A stretch of DNA of 64,000 nt from Yoonia vestfoldensis (lineage in GTDB: Bacteria; Pseudomonadota; Alphaproteobacteria; Rhodobacterales; Rhodobacteraceae): contig NZ_CP021431.1 of assembly GCF_002158905.1 (NCBI RefSeq), forward strand, positions 1,674,001 to 1,738,000. The letters are read 5' to 3'. The notes under the pieces were generated by a model. That model was not told the DNA's origin. It ran no database searches and was given only the letters and a program-made list of their open reading frames with translations. Each line of letters opens with the position of its first letter. Positions within the stretch are counted from its first letter, which is position 1. This document shows, one piece after another, positions 18,077 to 25,514 of the stretch. The position numbers and the translations under genes are program-made.

Positions 18077-18090
18077 GCAAAACATTTTGC
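18077..18090. promoter_or_regulatory. Palindrome between the TRAP operon and its likely two-component system
   Basis: GCAAAACATTTTGC is a palindrome with perfect 6-base arms, in the 184-base gap between the divergent binding-protein gene and the histidine kinase gene. It is a candidate binding site for the NarL/FixJ-type regulator encoded downstream. A GCAATTGC-like partial repeat follows (ACAATTGCTGATTGCA, 18091-18106). Confidence 0.45.
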
Positions 18091-18143
18091 ACAATTGCTG
18101 ATTGCATTTGTCACGGGCCGGGTTTGGCCATAACGCTAGGCGC

Positions 18144-19562
18144 ATGTTCACGCCGTTTCCCCTGCTGCCCGGCGCGCTGAGCTATGGGCAAAAACTGTTC
18201 CTGCTGGCGACGCTGCCGCTGATCCTGGCGGTGTTCCTGATCTGGCTGGTCGTCTCGGCGCAGTTCAACCAGCTGGCCGAAAGCGAATTGAAAGCGCTGG
18301 AACAACGGCTGATCGCTACAAAGCGGGCGGAATTGACCAATTATGTCGCGATTGCCATGGCCGCGGTTTCTGGCGCCACCGGCAGCGCCAGCCCTGATGA
18401 TGCGGCCGCCAAGCTGGCGGTCAGCCGTGTCCTGGCCGCGATGCTTTATGGGCAAGAGGGATATTTCTTTGTCTTTGATTATGACGGCACCAATCTGGTG
18501 GCCCCGCGCCAGACCTTTTTGATCAACCGCAACTGGGCCGGCATGACCGACCGCAACGGCGTGCCGATCACCGACACGCTGATCCGCCTTGCGCGGTCTG
18601 GCGGCGGGTTTCACAGCTTTGACTGGCCCAAACCCTCGACCGGCGTGCATGGCCGGATGGAGGTCTATGTGCGCGGCTATCAAAGCTGGCGTTGGGCGAT
18701 TGGCACGGGCGTGTTCATCGACGATATTCTGGACACCGCCGCCGCCGCCCGGACCGAGGTTGAAAGCCGCATCAAGCGCACGTCCTTCTATGTCGCGGGG
18801 ATCGCCAGCCTGGCCGTGCTGGGGGTCTTTCTGAGCGGGATTTCCCTGACCCTGCGCCAAAGGCGCTTGGCCGATAGCCGGTTGCAGCAGCTGACCCAGC
18901 GCATCATCGACACCCAAGAGGAAGAACGCGGGCGCGTCGCGCGCGAATTGCATGACGGGATCAGCCAGATGCTGGTGGGGGTGCGCTATGCGCTGGAACT
19001 GACCCGCCGCAAATTGGGGCCGGGCAGCGGCGACAGCCTGAACAAGGGGATCGCCCAGCTTGGCTCTGCCATCCAAGAGGTGCGGCGCATCAGCCGCGAC
19101 CTGCGGCCGGGCATTCTGGATGATTTGGGGCTGGGGGCGGCTTTGCGCGCGCTGACCGATGAATTCAGCGCGCGCAGCGGCGTGCAGGTCGCGCTGGAAA
19201 CCGTGGTCTTTCGCAACCGGCTGGATGATGATGCGCGCATCGCTTTATACCGGATCGCGCAGGAAGCGCTGACCAATATCGAACGCCACGCCATGGCCGA
19301 TAAGGTGACGATTTGCCTGCGCGGCACCCGCCAAGGCGCAGAGCTGCGGATCACCGACAACGGGCGCGGCATGATCTGGCCGCCCCCCGCCCATGGCGGC
19401 AGCGGGCTGGGCCTGCGCAATATGCAAGAACGCGCGCAGCATCTGGGCGGGTCCTTGGTGGTCCGCTCGGGGCTGGGCAAAGGCACCAGTATCGAGGCCC
19501 GCGTGCCCTTGACCCATCTGCTGGGCCCCGACAGCAAAACCACAAAGGACAGGCCGGTATGA
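18144..19562 (+). CDS. Cache-domain sensor histidine kinase (HisKA_3 type)
   Basis: A 472-residue membrane sensor kinase. Membrane segments at about residues 17-38 and 217-237 flank an extracytoplasmic single-Cache domain with the motif GQEGYFFVFDYDGTNLVAPR and YQSWRWAIGTGVFIDDI, typical of receptors for small carboxylates. A dimerisation and phosphoacceptor helix follows, with His270 in RVARELHDGISQMLVG, then an ATPase domain with the DNGRGM motif near residue 405 and GLGLRNMQERA. I used the ATG at 18144 because it directly precedes the first membrane helix. Its stop overlaps the regulator start by ATGA. Divergent placement next to a TRAP operon suggests it senses the transported substrate. 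Confidence 0.92.
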   Translation: MFTPFPLLPGALSYGQKLFLLATLPLILAVFLIWLVVSAQFNQLAESELKALEQRLIATKRAELTNYVAIAMAAVSGATGSASPDDAAAKLAVSRVLAAMLYGQEGYFFVFDYDGTNLVAPRQTFLINRNWAGMTDRNGVPITDTLIRLARSGGGFHSFDWPKPSTGVHGRMEVYVRGYQSWRWAIGTGVFIDDILDTAAAARTEVESRIKRTSFYVAGIASLAVLGVFLSGISLTLRQRRLADSRLQQLTQRIIDTQEEERGRVARELHDGISQMLVGVRYALELTRRKLGPGSGDSLNKGIAQLGSAIQEVRRISRDLRPGILDDLGLGAALRALTDEFSARSGVQVALETVVFRNRLDDDARIALYRIAQEALTNIERHAMADKVTICLRGTRQGAELRITDNGRGMIWPPPAHGGSGLGLRNMQERAQHLGGSLVVRSGLGKGTSIEARVPLTHLLGPDSKTTKDRPV

Positions 19563-20188
19563 TCAAGGTCGTGATTGTCGATGACCATCCGATGGTGGCC
19601 GAGGGGATTCAATCAATCCTCGAAACCTATCCCGATATCGCGGTGCTGGCGACGCTGAACGACGGGCAAACGGCGGTGGACCGCGTGGTCGGGCTGGACC
19701 CCGATGTGATCTTGCTGGATGTCAATATGCCCGGCCTGTCGGGGCTGCATGCCGCCGAGATGATCCTTGATCTGCGCCCGCGCACAAAGGTCGTGATCCT
19801 GTCGATGCATGACAGCCCCGAATATATCCGTGCCGCGCTGAGCCACGGGGCGCGGGGGTATATCCTCAAGGATGTGCCGACCGAACAGATCCGCACCGCC
19901 ATCGACGTGGTCATGGCCGGAGAGCAATATCTTTGCACCGGCGCAAAGGTCGCGCTGAACGCGCATCCGCGCGGCGGGCGCGAACCCTTGACCGGGCGCG
20001 AACAGACGATCCTGCTGGCGCTGGCGCAGGGCAAATCGAACAAGGATGTGGCTTTGGCGCTGGATATCTCGGTGCGCACGGTCGAAACCCATCGCAATAA
20101 TATCAAGCGCAAGCTGGGCATCAGCTCGACCGCGGGGCTGACGCGCTATGCGCTGGAAAACGGGGTGCTGCAAGGCACCGGGCGTTAA
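19559..20188 (+). CDS. NarL/FixJ-family response regulator
   Basis: A 209-residue DNA-binding regulator. The receiver domain begins MIKVVIVDDHPMVAEGI; Asp54 in VILLDVNMPG is the phosphoacceptor, and the switch lysine is in GYILKDV. The C-terminal LuxR-type helix-turn-helix shows LTGREQTILLALAQGKSNKD and VRTVETHRNNIKRKLGI. The start overlaps the kinase stop by 4 bases, so kinase and regulator are translationally coupled and should form a pair. The palindrome at 18077-18090 is a candidate target. It is followed by a hairpin before a convergent gene. Confidence 0.95.
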   Translation: MIKVVIVDDHPMVAEGIQSILETYPDIAVLATLNDGQTAVDRVVGLDPDVILLDVNMPGLSGLHAAEMILDLRPRTKVVILSMHDSPEYIRAALSHGARGYILKDVPTEQIRTAIDVVMAGEQYLCTGAKVALNAHPRGGREPLTGREQTILLALAQGKSNKDVALALDISVRTVETHRNNIKRKLGISSTAGLTRYALENGVLQGTGR

Positions 20189-20190
20189 AC

Positions 20191-20216
20191 GGCCGCCCCG
20201 GTCGTCTGGGGCGGCC
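20191..20216. terminator. Hairpin between convergent genes
   Basis: Perfect 9-base arms GGCCGCCCC and GGGGCGGCC with an 8-base loop, starting two bases after the response-regulator stop and 25 bases from the stop of the convergent LysM gene. There is no T-run, so it may act as a weak or factor-assisted terminator for either strand. Confidence 0.55.
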
Positions 20217-20240
20217 TGACTGTCCCCCGGGAGAAAAGGA

Positions 20241-21335
20241 TCAGTTTTCGATAGCGGCCTGAATGCCCGCGCGCACGATCGAGAACCATTCCCCGGTCAG
20301 GCGCAATTGTTCCAGCCCCGCATTCAGCGCCGGCAGGGCGGCATTGGCCTCGGCATTGGATTTGGCCACAAAGACATGCAGCGTCGCGGTCGCGGTCAGC
20401 GCATCCAGCGACACCACCCTTTCGGCCATGCCAAGCGTGCGCGCGTCATCCTCGGCGGGCAGCGCGTCATAGGTCACGATATCGACATCGCCCGCATCCA
20501 GCTGGCGCCAGCACTCCAGCTGGGTGACGCGGACCATGGTGACCTGCGGTTCGGTCAGACCTTCGGCTTCCATGTCAAAGGTGAACCAGGCATCCGGCCG
20601 GCAAATCCGCGCGCCCAGCAGATCGGCATGATCGGTCGCGCCGTCATAGGGGCTGCCCGCCAGCGTGTAATAGCCCACCAGCGCGTCATAGAACGGGTCG
20701 GAATGGTTGAAATCGGTGCAGCGATAGGCATTGGGCGGCGACAAGATCTCGACCCGGTCACAATCGGGCTTGAACCAGGGAAAGGCCATATCGACCGCGC
20801 CCGAGGGCAACAGATTGTCCAGCTGCGCATTCCAGTCATTCACGAAGAAGAAATTGACCTCTTGATCGGGATTGCCCAGTGCAAAGGCGCGCAGCACCAA
20901 TTGGGTGAACATGCCGCCACCGGGCAGGTCCTTGTCGGTGAAAGGCGCATAACCGCTGGCCGTGATCACGCGCAGCGGCCGGGTCGCGGTGACCGGCGGC
21001 GGCGGCGCAACCGCGGGGGCCGCCACCGCCGCACCGGGCAATGACCCATCCGCGCAGGGAATGGTGATCACCTGCCCGATCTCGACCAGATTGGGCGAGC
21101 GTAAGATATCGGTATTGGCATTGAACAGCACCTGGAAACCACCCTCGACCCCGGCGATGCGGGCCACCTGGCTGAGCGTATCGCCGCGCACGATCGTGTA
21201 ACGGCTGCACAGATCCTGCGCCTGTGCCGGCTGGCTGGCGCCCAGCACCAGACCCGTGGCTGTCGCCAGCATGATGGCCAGTGCCGCAGCGCCCCCGCCT
21301 GTCACGCCTGTCATGCTGCCTGTCCTGCTGGCCAT
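20241..21335 (-). CDS. LysM domain fused to a periplasmic solute-binding domain
   Basis: A 364-residue exported protein. A signal peptide (about residues 12-40, ending PAQAQ) is followed by a LysM domain (about 45-94, CSRYTIVRGDTLSQVARIAG and IGQVITIPC) that should bind peptidoglycan. A proline/alanine linker leads to a domain of about 240 residues resembling bacterial extracellular solute-binding proteins family 3 (RPLRVITASGYAPFTDKDLP, DMAFPWFKPDCDR). No permease gene is nearby. A cell-wall-tethered sensor or scavenger is one reading. The start is the ATG at 21335, which begins the signal peptide; an upstream ATG at 21416 adds 27 residues without signal character. Confidence 0.82.
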   Translation of the reverse strand: MASRTGSMTGVTGGGAAALAIMLATATGLVLGASQPAQAQDLCSRYTIVRGDTLSQVARIAGVEGGFQVLFNANTDILRSPNLVEIGQVITIPCADGSLPGAAVAAPAVAPPPPVTATRPLRVITASGYAPFTDKDLPGGGMFTQLVLRAFALGNPDQEVNFFFVNDWNAQLDNLLPSGAVDMAFPWFKPDCDRVEILSPPNAYRCTDFNHSDPFYDALVGYYTLAGSPYDGATDHADLLGARICRPDAWFTFDMEAEGLTEPQVTMVRVTQLECWRQLDAGDVDIVTYDALPAEDDARTLGMAERVVSLDALTATATLHVFVAKSNAEANAALPALNAGLEQLRLTGEWFSIVRAGIQAAIEN

Positions 21336-21458
21336 GGAATATCCCTTCCTGTTGTCGGTTTCCTGCGCCTCGACTATCCCGCACAAAAAGGCGAAATGTT
21401 GACCAAAACAGCGCAAAGACGGGTCAGCCCCCTGCGCAGAGGCGCTTTGCGGTCAAAT

Positions 21459-21524
21459 GCGGCCCAAACGCGGCCCAAACGCGGGCCAAACGCGGGCCAA
21501 ACACGGGCCAAACACGGGCCAGAC
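21459..21524. repeat. 11-bp tandem repeat, six units
   Basis: Six head-to-tail 11-base units: GCGGCCCAAAC twice, GCGGGCCAAAC twice, ACGGGCCAAAC once and ACGGGCCAGAC once. A further degenerate unit may precede at 21449. The array lies in the 295-base gap between the divergent LysM and yghU genes; 11 bases is close to one helical turn, so all units face the same side of the DNA. Nothing else is recognisable in the gap apart from a GAGGA ribosome site before yghU. Confidence 0.8.
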
Positions 21525-21630
21525 CAAGGCGGATCGTTTCAGCGGCTCACGCTTTCGTGGCGCTTGCAGGGTTGTTTTTCGGTGCCCAAGGCTGATCTAA
21601 GACATCCGACACATTCATGAGGACCATAGC

Positions 21631-22473
21631 GTGACCGATCAGCCCGCCTATACACCGCCCAAAGTCTGGACCTGGGATGCCGAAAACGGCGGCCAATTCG
21701 CCAGCATCAACCGGCCCATCGCCGGGGCCACCCATGACAAGGACCTGCCACGCGGCAAACATGCGCTGCAGCTTTATTCGCTGGCGACGCCCAATGGCGT
21801 CAAAGTGACTTTGCTGCTAGAGGAATTGCTGGCCGCAGGTCACACGGGCGCCGAATATGACGCCTGGCTGATCGATATCGCCAAGGGCGACCAATTCGGC
21901 AGCGGTTTCGTGGATGTGAACCCCAATTCCAAGATCCCTGCCCTGTTCGACCATGACACCGGGCTGCGCATCTTCGAAAGCGGCGCGATCCTTTTGTATC
22001 TGGCGGAAAAATTCGGGGCCTTCCTGCCCAAGGATATCGCGGGCCGGACGGAAACGCTGAACTGGCTGTTCTGGCTGCAAGGCGCAGCCCCCTATCTGGG
22101 CGGCGGCTTTGGGCATTTCTACGCCTATGCGCCGGAAAAATTCGAATATCCGATCAATCGTTTCGCCATGGAAGCCAAGCGCCAGCTGGATGTGCTGGAC
22201 CGGCAATTGGCGGATAAATCCTATATCATCGGGGATGAATATACGATCGCGGATATGGCGATTGCGCCTTGGTATGGGCGGTTGGTCACGGGCGGGGCCT
22301 ATGGCGATGCGGCGACCTTCCTTGATACGGCCTCTTACAAGAACGTGAACCGCTGGGCCGATGCGATCCTTGCGCGCCCGGCCTTTATCCGCGGCCAAAA
22401 GGTCAACCGGTCCTGGGGCGAGCCGCATGAGCAATTGCCCGAACGCCATAGCGCGGCTGATTTCGACAGCTAG
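21631..22473 (+). CDS. yghU: Glutathione-dependent disulfide-bond oxidoreductase
   Basis: A 280-residue glutathione transferase-fold protein of the Nu class. The N-terminal extension, the thioredoxin-like domain with LYSLATPNGVKVTLLLEEL and FVDVNPNSKIPALFDHDT, and the C-terminal helical domain with ADKSYIIGDEYTIADMAIAPW all match YghU/YfcG proteins, which reduce disulfides using two glutathione molecules. The start is GTG at 21631 with GAGGA at 21619-21623; no ATG is in frame nearby. The 11-base repeat array lies upstream. A hairpin (22496-22522) follows the stop. Confidence 0.9.
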   Translation: MTDQPAYTPPKVWTWDAENGGQFASINRPIAGATHDKDLPRGKHALQLYSLATPNGVKVTLLLEELLAAGHTGAEYDAWLIDIAKGDQFGSGFVDVNPNSKIPALFDHDTGLRIFESGAILLYLAEKFGAFLPKDIAGRTETLNWLFWLQGAAPYLGGGFGHFYAYAPEKFEYPINRFAMEAKRQLDVLDRQLADKSYIIGDEYTIADMAIAPWYGRLVTGGAYGDAATFLDTASYKNVNRWADAILARPAFIRGQKVNRSWGEPHEQLPERHSAADFDS

Positions 22474-22495
22474 ACAGATCGCCGCAATCGCGCCG

Positions 22496-22522
22496 GGGCG
22501 GGAATGAATTTCGATCCCGCCC
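22496..22522 (+). terminator. Hairpin after yghU
   Basis: Perfect 8-base arms GGGCGGGA and TCCCGCCC with an 11-base loop, 23 bases after the yghU stop. No T-run follows. It lies 50 bases before the antiporter start and could be a terminator or part of that gene's structured leader. Confidence 0.5.
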
Positions 22523-22545
22523 TTGCACCCGGCGCTGATCTGCCC

Positions 22546-22570
22546 CATCTCCACCCCGAGCGTGGAGATG
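22546..22570 (+). promoter_or_regulatory. Leader hairpin that buries the antiporter Shine-Dalgarno
   Basis: CATCTCCAC (22546-22554) and GTGGAGATG (22562-22570) form a perfect 9-base stem around a 7-base loop. The only good ribosome site for the antiporter, GGAG at 22564-22567, lies inside the 3' arm, 5 bases before the ATG at 22573. If the stem forms, translation would be blocked until it opens. An in-frame ATG at 22504 would translate through the stem. Confidence 0.6.
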
Positions 22571-22572
22571 TC

Positions 22573-23490
22573 ATGTTAACCTATCTTATTCTGATTGGCG
22601 GACTTTTGGGGCTGTTTCTGGGCGGCGATTGGCTGGTCAAAGGGGCCAGCGGTCTGGCCTTGCGCTTTGGCGTCGCCCCGATGATCGTGGGCGCGGTGGT
22701 GGTGGGCTTTGGCACATCGACGCCGGAATTGCTGGTCTCGCTGAATGCGGCCCTTGGCGGGCAACCCGGCATCGCCATCGGAAATGTCATCGGGTCCAAT
22801 ATCGCCAATATCCTGCTGGTGCTGGGCACGGCGGCGGTGATCGGGCCTTTGGTGCTGACTTTCGCGGAATTCCGCAAAGACCTGCTGTGGATGGCGGGGG
22901 CGGTGCTGATCCTGCCCTATGCCTTCTGGTCGGGCGAGGTCAGCCTTGTCGAAGGGCTGGTGCTGGTCGGCGCGCTGGCGGTCTATCTGGTCATCAGCCT
23001 CAAAGGATCGCGGGGCGAGGTTGAAGACATCGACGCGCCCGCCAATCTCTGGGCCAATATCGGGCTGACATTGCTGGGCTTGGGTGCGGTCGTCCTGGGG
23101 GCGCATTACCTGGTGCAAAGCGCCAGCATCATCGCGCGCGACTTTGGCATATCCGAGGCGATGATCGGGCTGAGCATCGTCGCCATCGGCACCTCGCTGC
23201 CGGAATTGGCCACCACGGTCATGGCGGCGATCCGCGGCGAACGCGATATCGCGCTGGGCAATATCGTGGGATCGAACATTTTCAACATTCTGGCCATTCT
23301 GGGCATCACGGCGGTGGTGACACCGGTGCCGGTGGATGCGCGCTTTATGGCGGTCGATACGCCGGTGGTGATCGCGATCACGCTGGCGCTGCTGGCGCTG
23401 GTCTATTTCGTCGGCCGGATGAACCGGCTGGTCGGGGGCGCAATGCTGGCCGGCTATGTCGCTTATATCGCGCTGACCGGCGGGCTCTGA
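22573..23490 (+). CDS. Calcium/sodium antiporter (CaCA family)
   Basis: A 305-residue inner-membrane exchanger with about ten hydrophobic segments. The two inverted alpha repeats that form the ion site are clear: GTSTPELLVSLNAALGG with GNVIGSNIANILLVLG in the first half, and GTSLPELATTVMAAIRG with GNIVGSNIFNILAILG in the second. The length is close to E. coli YrbG. I chose the ATG at 22573, which begins the first helix (MLTYLILIGGLLGLFLGG); the in-frame ATG 23 codons upstream adds a hydrophilic stretch unlike the family. Calcium export driven by sodium or protons is the likely role. The leader hairpin suggests translational control. Confidence 0.92.
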   Translation: MLTYLILIGGLLGLFLGGDWLVKGASGLALRFGVAPMIVGAVVVGFGTSTPELLVSLNAALGGQPGIAIGNVIGSNIANILLVLGTAAVIGPLVLTFAEFRKDLLWMAGAVLILPYAFWSGEVSLVEGLVLVGALAVYLVISLKGSRGEVEDIDAPANLWANIGLTLLGLGAVVLGAHYLVQSASIIARDFGISEAMIGLSIVAIGTSLPELATTVMAAIRGERDIALGNIVGSNIFNILAILGITAVVTPVPVDARFMAVDTPVVIAITLALLALVYFVGRMNRLVGGAMLAGYVAYIALTGGL

Positions 23491-23529
23491 AACAAAGTTG
23501 CGAAAAAATGCCCTTGGGCGACATTTTCT

Positions 23530-23569
23530 CCAGCGCGGTGGTTGACCGCCCCGCGCTGGCGCACTAGAA
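23530..23569 (+). promoter_or_regulatory. ilv operon promoter region with a dyad
   Basis: CCAGCGCGG (23530-23538) and CCGCGCTGG (23551-23559) are perfect 9-base arms. Inside and just after them, TTGACC (23542-23547) and CTAGAA (23564-23569), 16 bases apart, can serve as -35 and -10 boxes, so a factor at the dyad would cover the -35. Alternatively the dyad ends the antiporter transcript. The leader peptide begins 24 bases downstream. Confidence 0.5.
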
Positions 23570-23592
23570 CCCCAGACAGCAAAGGAAACCCG

Positions 23593-23640
23593 ATGAACGT
23601 CATCGTACGAATTGTGGAACAGCTGCGCATGGGCCGGTGA
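23593..23640 (+). CDS. ilv operon leader peptide
   Basis: A 15-codon reading frame, MNVIVRIVEQLRMGR, with AAAGGA just before the ATG. Five of its first eight residues are Val or Ile, and a Leu follows: the three end products of the pathway run by the downstream genes. A terminator hairpin follows 26 bases after the stop codon. This is the classic arrangement of an amino-acid attenuator, in which ribosome stalling at Ile/Val codons keeps transcription going. Confidence 0.82.
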   Translation: MNVIVRIVEQLRMGR

Positions 23641-23692
23641 CGGTAAATCCATAACGATCCCATGCGCCCCCGACACATTCGGGGGTTTTTTT
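23625..23692 (+). terminator. ilv attenuator: pause/antiterminator stem and terminator
   Basis: The terminator is CCCCCGA (667-673) with TCGGGGG (679-685) around a 5-base loop, followed by seven Ts (positions given after 23,000). Just upstream, GCGCATGGG (23625-23633), inside the leader peptide codons, pairs perfectly with CCCATGCGC (23659-23667). That stem abuts the terminator's first arm and shares one base with it, so a ribosome that finishes the leader would mask it. The competition between the two stems is inferred, and the shared base pair is minimal. Confidence 0.78.
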
Positions 23693-23731
23693 ATGCCGAG
23701 AACGTAACAAACCGGATAGGACGCGAGTAAG

Positions 23732-25483
23732 ATGAGCAAAACCATGACGGGCGCAAAAATGGTGGTCCAGGCCTTGATCGATCAGGGTGTGGACGTCGTC
23801 TTTGGCTATCCCGGTGGGGCCGTCCTGCCGATCTATGACGAATTGTTCCAGCAGGAAAAGATCAAACATGTGCTGGTGCGCCATGAACAAGGCGCGGTCC
23901 ATGCCGCCGAAGGCTATGCGCGCGCAACCGGCAAACCCGGCGTGGCGCTGGTGACATCCGGCCCCGGTGCGACCAATGCGGTGACCGGCCTGACCGATGC
24001 GCTGATGGACTCTATCCCGATCATCGTGCTGACCGGCCAGGTGCCGACCTTCATGATCGGATCGGACGCGTTTCAAGAGGCTGACACGGTCGGCATCACC
24101 CGCCCCTGCACCAAACATAACTGGCTGGTCAAGGATACCGAAAAGCTGTCCGCGACCCTGCATGAGGCGTTTCATATCGCGCTGTCCGGTCGGCCCGGCC
24201 CGGTGCTGATCGACATCCCCAAAGATGTGCAATTCGCCACCGGCACCTATACCGAGGCGCGGCAGGTCGAAACCCATTATAACCCCCAGGTCAAAGGCGA
24301 TCTGGCAATGATCACCGAATTGGCCAAGGCGATGGAAACCGCCAAACGCCCCGTGTTCTATACCGGCGGCGGCGTGATCAATTCCGGCCCCGCGGCCAGC
24401 CAATTGCTGCGCGAATTGGTGGCGGCGACCGGTTTCCCGATCACCTCGACGCTGATGGGGCTTGGCGCCTATCCGGCCTCTGGCGATAATTGGCTGGGGA
24501 TGCTGGGGATGCATGGCCTTTACGAGGCCAATATGGCGATGCACGACTGCGACCTGATGATCAATATCGGCGCGCGGTTCGACGACCGGATCACCGGGCG
24601 GATCGACGCGTTCAGCCCGCGCTCGAAAAAGGCGCATATCGATATCGACGCCTCCTCGATCAACAAGGTGGTGCATGCCGATTTCCCGATCCTGGGCGAT
24701 GTGGCCCATGTGCTCGAAGATCTGCTGAATGTCTGGAAAGCCCGTGGGCGCAAGACCAATGCCGAGGGCCTGTCCAAATGGTGGGACCAGATCAAGGAAT
24801 GGCGCGCCGTCGATTGCCTGAAATTCGAACAGAAGGGCAAGGTGATCAAGCCGCAATATGCGCTGCAACGGCTCGAAGCACTGACCCAGAAACACGACCG
24901 CTATATCTGCACCGAAGTGGGCCAGCACCAGATGTGGGCCGCGCAATATCTGGGGTTCGAAGACCCCAACCGCTGGATGACCTCGGGCGGGCTTGGCACG
25001 ATGGGTTACGGCTTCCCCGCCTCGATCGGCGTGCAGATGGCGCATCCGGACGCTTTGGTGATCAATGTCGCGGGCGAGGCATCCTGGCTGATGAACATGC
25101 AAGAATTGGGCACGGCGATGCAATACCGCCTGCCGGTCAAGCAATTCATCCTCAATAACGAACGGCTGGGCATGGTGCGGCAATGGCAGGAATTGCTGCA
25201 TGGCGAGCGTTATTCCTCCAGCTGGTCGGAATCGCTGCCCGATTTCGTGAAACTGGCCGAGGCTTTCGGCGCCAAGGGCATCCTGTGCAGCGATCCCGAC
25301 ACGCTGGATGATGCGATCATGGAAATGCTGACCCATAAAGGGCCGGTCCTGTTCGATTGCCTGGTGGAAAAGCATGAAAACTGCTTCCCGATGATCCCCT
25401 CGGGCAAGCCGCATAATGAAATGCTGCTGGGCGATGCATCCACCAAGGATGCGATCCAGGCCGGCGGCGCGGTGCTGGTGTAA
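23732..25483 (+). CDS. ilvB: Acetolactate synthase large subunit
   Basis: Thiamine-diphosphate enzyme joining two pyruvates to acetolactate (valine/leucine route) or pyruvate with 2-ketobutyrate (isoleucine route). The 583-residue subunit shows the N-terminal pyrimidine-binding domain with GYPGGAVLPIYDEL and RHEQGAVHAAEGYARATG (catalytic Glu), the central FAD-type domain, and the C-terminal diphosphate domain with GGLGTMGYGFPASIG. The metal-binding loop reads NVAGEASWLMNMQELGTA, where the usual GDGSF is replaced by GEASW. The leader-peptide attenuator precedes it and ilvN follows at 31 bases. Symbol ilvI would be equally usable. Confidence 0.97.
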   Translation: MSKTMTGAKMVVQALIDQGVDVVFGYPGGAVLPIYDELFQQEKIKHVLVRHEQGAVHAAEGYARATGKPGVALVTSGPGATNAVTGLTDALMDSIPIIVLTGQVPTFMIGSDAFQEADTVGITRPCTKHNWLVKDTEKLSATLHEAFHIALSGRPGPVLIDIPKDVQFATGTYTEARQVETHYNPQVKGDLAMITELAKAMETAKRPVFYTGGGVINSGPAASQLLRELVAATGFPITSTLMGLGAYPASGDNWLGMLGMHGLYEANMAMHDCDLMINIGARFDDRITGRIDAFSPRSKKAHIDIDASSINKVVHADFPILGDVAHVLEDLLNVWKARGRKTNAEGLSKWWDQIKEWRAVDCLKFEQKGKVIKPQYALQRLEALTQKHDRYICTEVGQHQMWAAQYLGFEDPNRWMTSGGLGTMGYGFPASIGVQMAHPDALVINVAGEASWLMNMQELGTAMQYRLPVKQFILNNERLGMVRQWQELLHGERYSSSWSESLPDFVKLAEAFGAKGILCSDPDTLDDAIMEMLTHKGPVLFDCLVEKHENCFPMIPSGKPHNEMLLGDASTKDAIQAGGAVLV

Positions 25484-25514
25484 CAGCTTTCAATTCAAGG
25501 ATAAGGGACAGATC

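Noticed and set aside
21459..21524. A CRISPR-like array
   Set aside because: The units are 11 bases, contiguous and without spacers; no cas gene is present.
22504..22572. A longer N-terminus for the calcium/sodium antiporter starting at 22504
   Set aside because: The added residues (MNFDPALAPGADLPHLHPER) are hydrophilic and proline-rich, unlike the family, and would run through a terminator-like hairpin.
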